Source of the DNA: an uncultured bacterium
GTDB taxonomy: Bacteria > Pseudomonadota > Gammaproteobacteria > Burkholderiales > Burkholderiaceae_E
Length of the DNA stretch: 7,036 bases
Direction: 5' to 3'
Assembly: GCA_903864485.1 (NCBI GenBank)
Contig: CAIPGD010000220.1
Coordinates: 1-7,036, forward strand
In this document: piece by piece, positions 5,611 through 7,036 of the stretch
How the letters are laid out: every line of letters starts with the position of its first letter
Position numbering within the stretch: the first letter of the stretch is position 1
Translations under genes and position numbers: made by a program
Notes under the pieces: generated by a model
Database searches by the model: none
Told to the model about the DNA's origin: nothing
Seen by the model: the letters and a program-made list of their open reading frames with translations, nothing else

Positions 5611-6980
5611 CTGCCCTGACGCTTGGACTTCTGTTTGGGGCAGTCACGCTCATCGTGATGTTCTCCGGTACACCCATTGCATTTGCATTGGGGAGTGTCG
5701 CGGTTTTATTCATGTACGGATTTATGCCGGCATCGGCATTGGATACGGTGGCACAAAACGTCTACGAAGAAATGGCGAGTATCACATTGCTGTCGATCCC
5801 GCTGTTCATTCTCAAGGGCGCTGCGATTGGTAAATCCAGAGCCGGCCAGGATTTGTACGCGGCGATGCATGTCTGGATGAACAAGATCCCCGGTGGATTG
5901 GGGATTGCGAATGTGTTCGCCTGCGCCTTGTTTGCGGCTATGGCCGGTTCGAGTCCAGCGACCTGTTCGGCGATCGGCTCGGCGGGTATTCCTGAGATGC
6001 GTAAGCGGGGGTACTCGCCAGGTTTTGCAGCTGGGATCATTGCAGCGGGCGGAACCTTGGGCATATTGCTGCCGCCTTCCATCACCATGATTCTTTACGC
6101 AGTCGCGTCAGAGCAGTCTCTCGGACGGCTTTTTCTGGCCGGTATCGTCCCTGGATTGCTATTGGTCGCACTGTTCGCAACTTATGCAGTGTTTAACTAT
6201 CAGCGGGAGCGTGGACGCGCCCAGATTGCCTTTAAACAAGGGGGCACTGAATCTGCATTGCTGAGCGAGGAGACATTTACCCTGAGTGAAAAAGTGGCGA
6301 TGCTGCCGAGGGTGGTGCCATTCGTTGTCCTTTTGATCGGCGTGATGGCTGCTTTATATGGGGGCTTCGCCACCCCATCGGAGACTGCGGGCTTGGGGGG
6401 GTTGCTGGCGCTTGCCCTCATCGCAATTGTTTACGGCGTGTGGCGTCCCCGCGATATTAAACCCATTCTTGGCGCGACTCTGAAGGAGTCGACGATGCTG
6501 ATGTTTATCATTGGTATGTCGCTGCTCTTCTCCTATGTGATGAGCTACCTGCACATCAGCCAGGACACCGCGCAATGGATTGTTGATCTGCAATTATCCA
6601 AATGGTTATTGTTAGCAACCATTTTGCTGCTGGTAATCATACTCGGATTCTTTTTGCCACCGGTCAGCATTATCTTGATGCTCACGCCGATCGTTCTACC
6701 GCCATTGAAAGCCGCGGGTTTCGACCTGATCTGGTTCGGAATCCTGATGACGATCGTGATGGAGACGGGATTGATCCATCCGCCCGTTGGTCTCAACATT
6801 TTTGTGATCAAAAACATTGCGCCGGACATCCCGCTGAGCGACATTATTTGGGGCGTCATGCCGTTTGTTGTGCTGATGTTGCTGGCAGTACTCATGATTT
6901 GTATTTATCCGGGGATTGCAACGGGTCTGCCAGATTGGGTCATGGGACCCATTGGGGCGCCCCGAAGCCAACATCTCTAG
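5607..6980 (+). CDS. dctM: TRAP transporter large permease subunit (DctM family)
   Basis: The 457-residue transport subunit of the TRAP system, an inner-membrane protein with about a dozen hydrophobic segments that couples solute import to an ion gradient. Landmarks: FSGTPIAFALG near residue 20; AMAGSSPATCSAIGSAGIPE from 111, the first half's binding hairpin; GGTLGILLPPSITMILYA from 148; ATPSETAGLGG from 255; GFFLPPVSIILMLTPIVLPP from 347; and METGLIHPPVGLNIFVIK at 385-402. A charged loop at about 198-230 separates the halves. Two motifs deviate from the usual DctM form: LPP where MD-P is common at 350-352, and IHPPVG where ITPPVG is common, suggesting a distinct subfamily. The start overlaps dctQ (ATGA at 5607-5610) with a good ribosome binding site. 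The gene is complete, ending in TAG at 6978. No terminator is visible before the window ends. Confidence 0.94.
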   Translation: MTALTLGLLFGAVTLIVMFSGTPIAFALGSVAVLFMYGFMPASALDTVAQNVYEEMASITLLSIPLFILKGAAIGKSRAGQDLYAAMHVWMNKIPGGLGIANVFACALFAAMAGSSPATCSAIGSAGIPEMRKRGYSPGFAAGIIAAGGTLGILLPPSITMILYAVASEQSLGRLFLAGIVPGLLLVALFATYAVFNYQRERGRAQIAFKQGGTESALLSEETFTLSEKVAMLPRVVPFVVLLIGVMAALYGGFATPSETAGLGGLLALALIAIVYGVWRPRDIKPILGATLKESTMLMFIIGMSLLFSYVMSYLHISQDTAQWIVDLQLSKWLLLATILLLVIILGFFLPPVSIILMLTPIVLPPLKAAGFDLIWFGILMTIVMETGLIHPPVGLNIFVIKNIAPDIPLSDIIWGVMPFVVLMLLAVLMICIYPGIATGLPDWVMGPIGAPRSQHL

Positions 6981-7036
6981 ATTTAGCCGCCTCCAAAGCG
7001 CAACTCGGGCACATTAAAATGGTTGGGCAGGCAAAA

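Noticed and set aside
7019..7036. ATG at 7019 as the start of a further + strand gene
   Set aside because: Only six codons are visible and no ribosome binding site precedes it.

Overview
The window comes from a Gram-negative bacterium. Pointers are a lipobox lipoprotein, a periplasmic histidine phosphatase with a Sec signal peptide, a TRAP transporter with separate DctP, DctQ and DctM genes, and an MgtE-type Mg2+ channel of proteobacterial style. The moderately high GC and gene content fit a proteobacterium, most plausibly a betaproteobacterium, but that placement is inference from composition and family style, not from a marker gene.

Layout: all supported genes are on the + strand. (1) Positions 1-858 hold the C-terminal part of an MgtE magnesium transporter: the end of the CBS pair and the whole membrane domain. 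(2) A secreted histidine (phosphoglycerate-mutase-like) phosphatase begins in or just after the mgtE stop; its start lies in a small 12-bp tandem repeat carrying several in-frame ATGs. (3) After a 75-bp gap with a 39-bp imperfect inverted repeat comes a 766-aa lipoprotein of the uncharacterised alpha/beta-hydrolase family usually called Abhydrolase_10. (4) A 121-bp gap holds a short perfect palindrome and a convincing Rho-independent terminator. (5) A TRAP operon follows: dctP-like binding protein with a twin-arginine-type signal, dctQ-like small permease and dctM-like large permease, the last two overlapping by 4 bp (ATGA). The last 56 bases hold no gene that can be called; an open frame on the - strand could be the tail of a convergent gene.

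How the genes may work together: DctP captures a small organic acid in the periplasm and DctQM imports it using an ion gradient. The adjacent hydrolase lipoprotein would sit outside the cytoplasm with a serine nucleophile and could release such an acid from an ester or lactone, giving a hydrolyse-then-import module. This is a neighbourhood-based hypothesis; the terminator between them argues that they are not one simple transcript. I see no mobile element, CRISPR array, tRNA or rRNA. No clearly new system stands out; the most worthwhile leads are the hydrolase/TRAP pairing, the two palindromes, the unusual phosphatase start and the divergent TRAP permease motifs.
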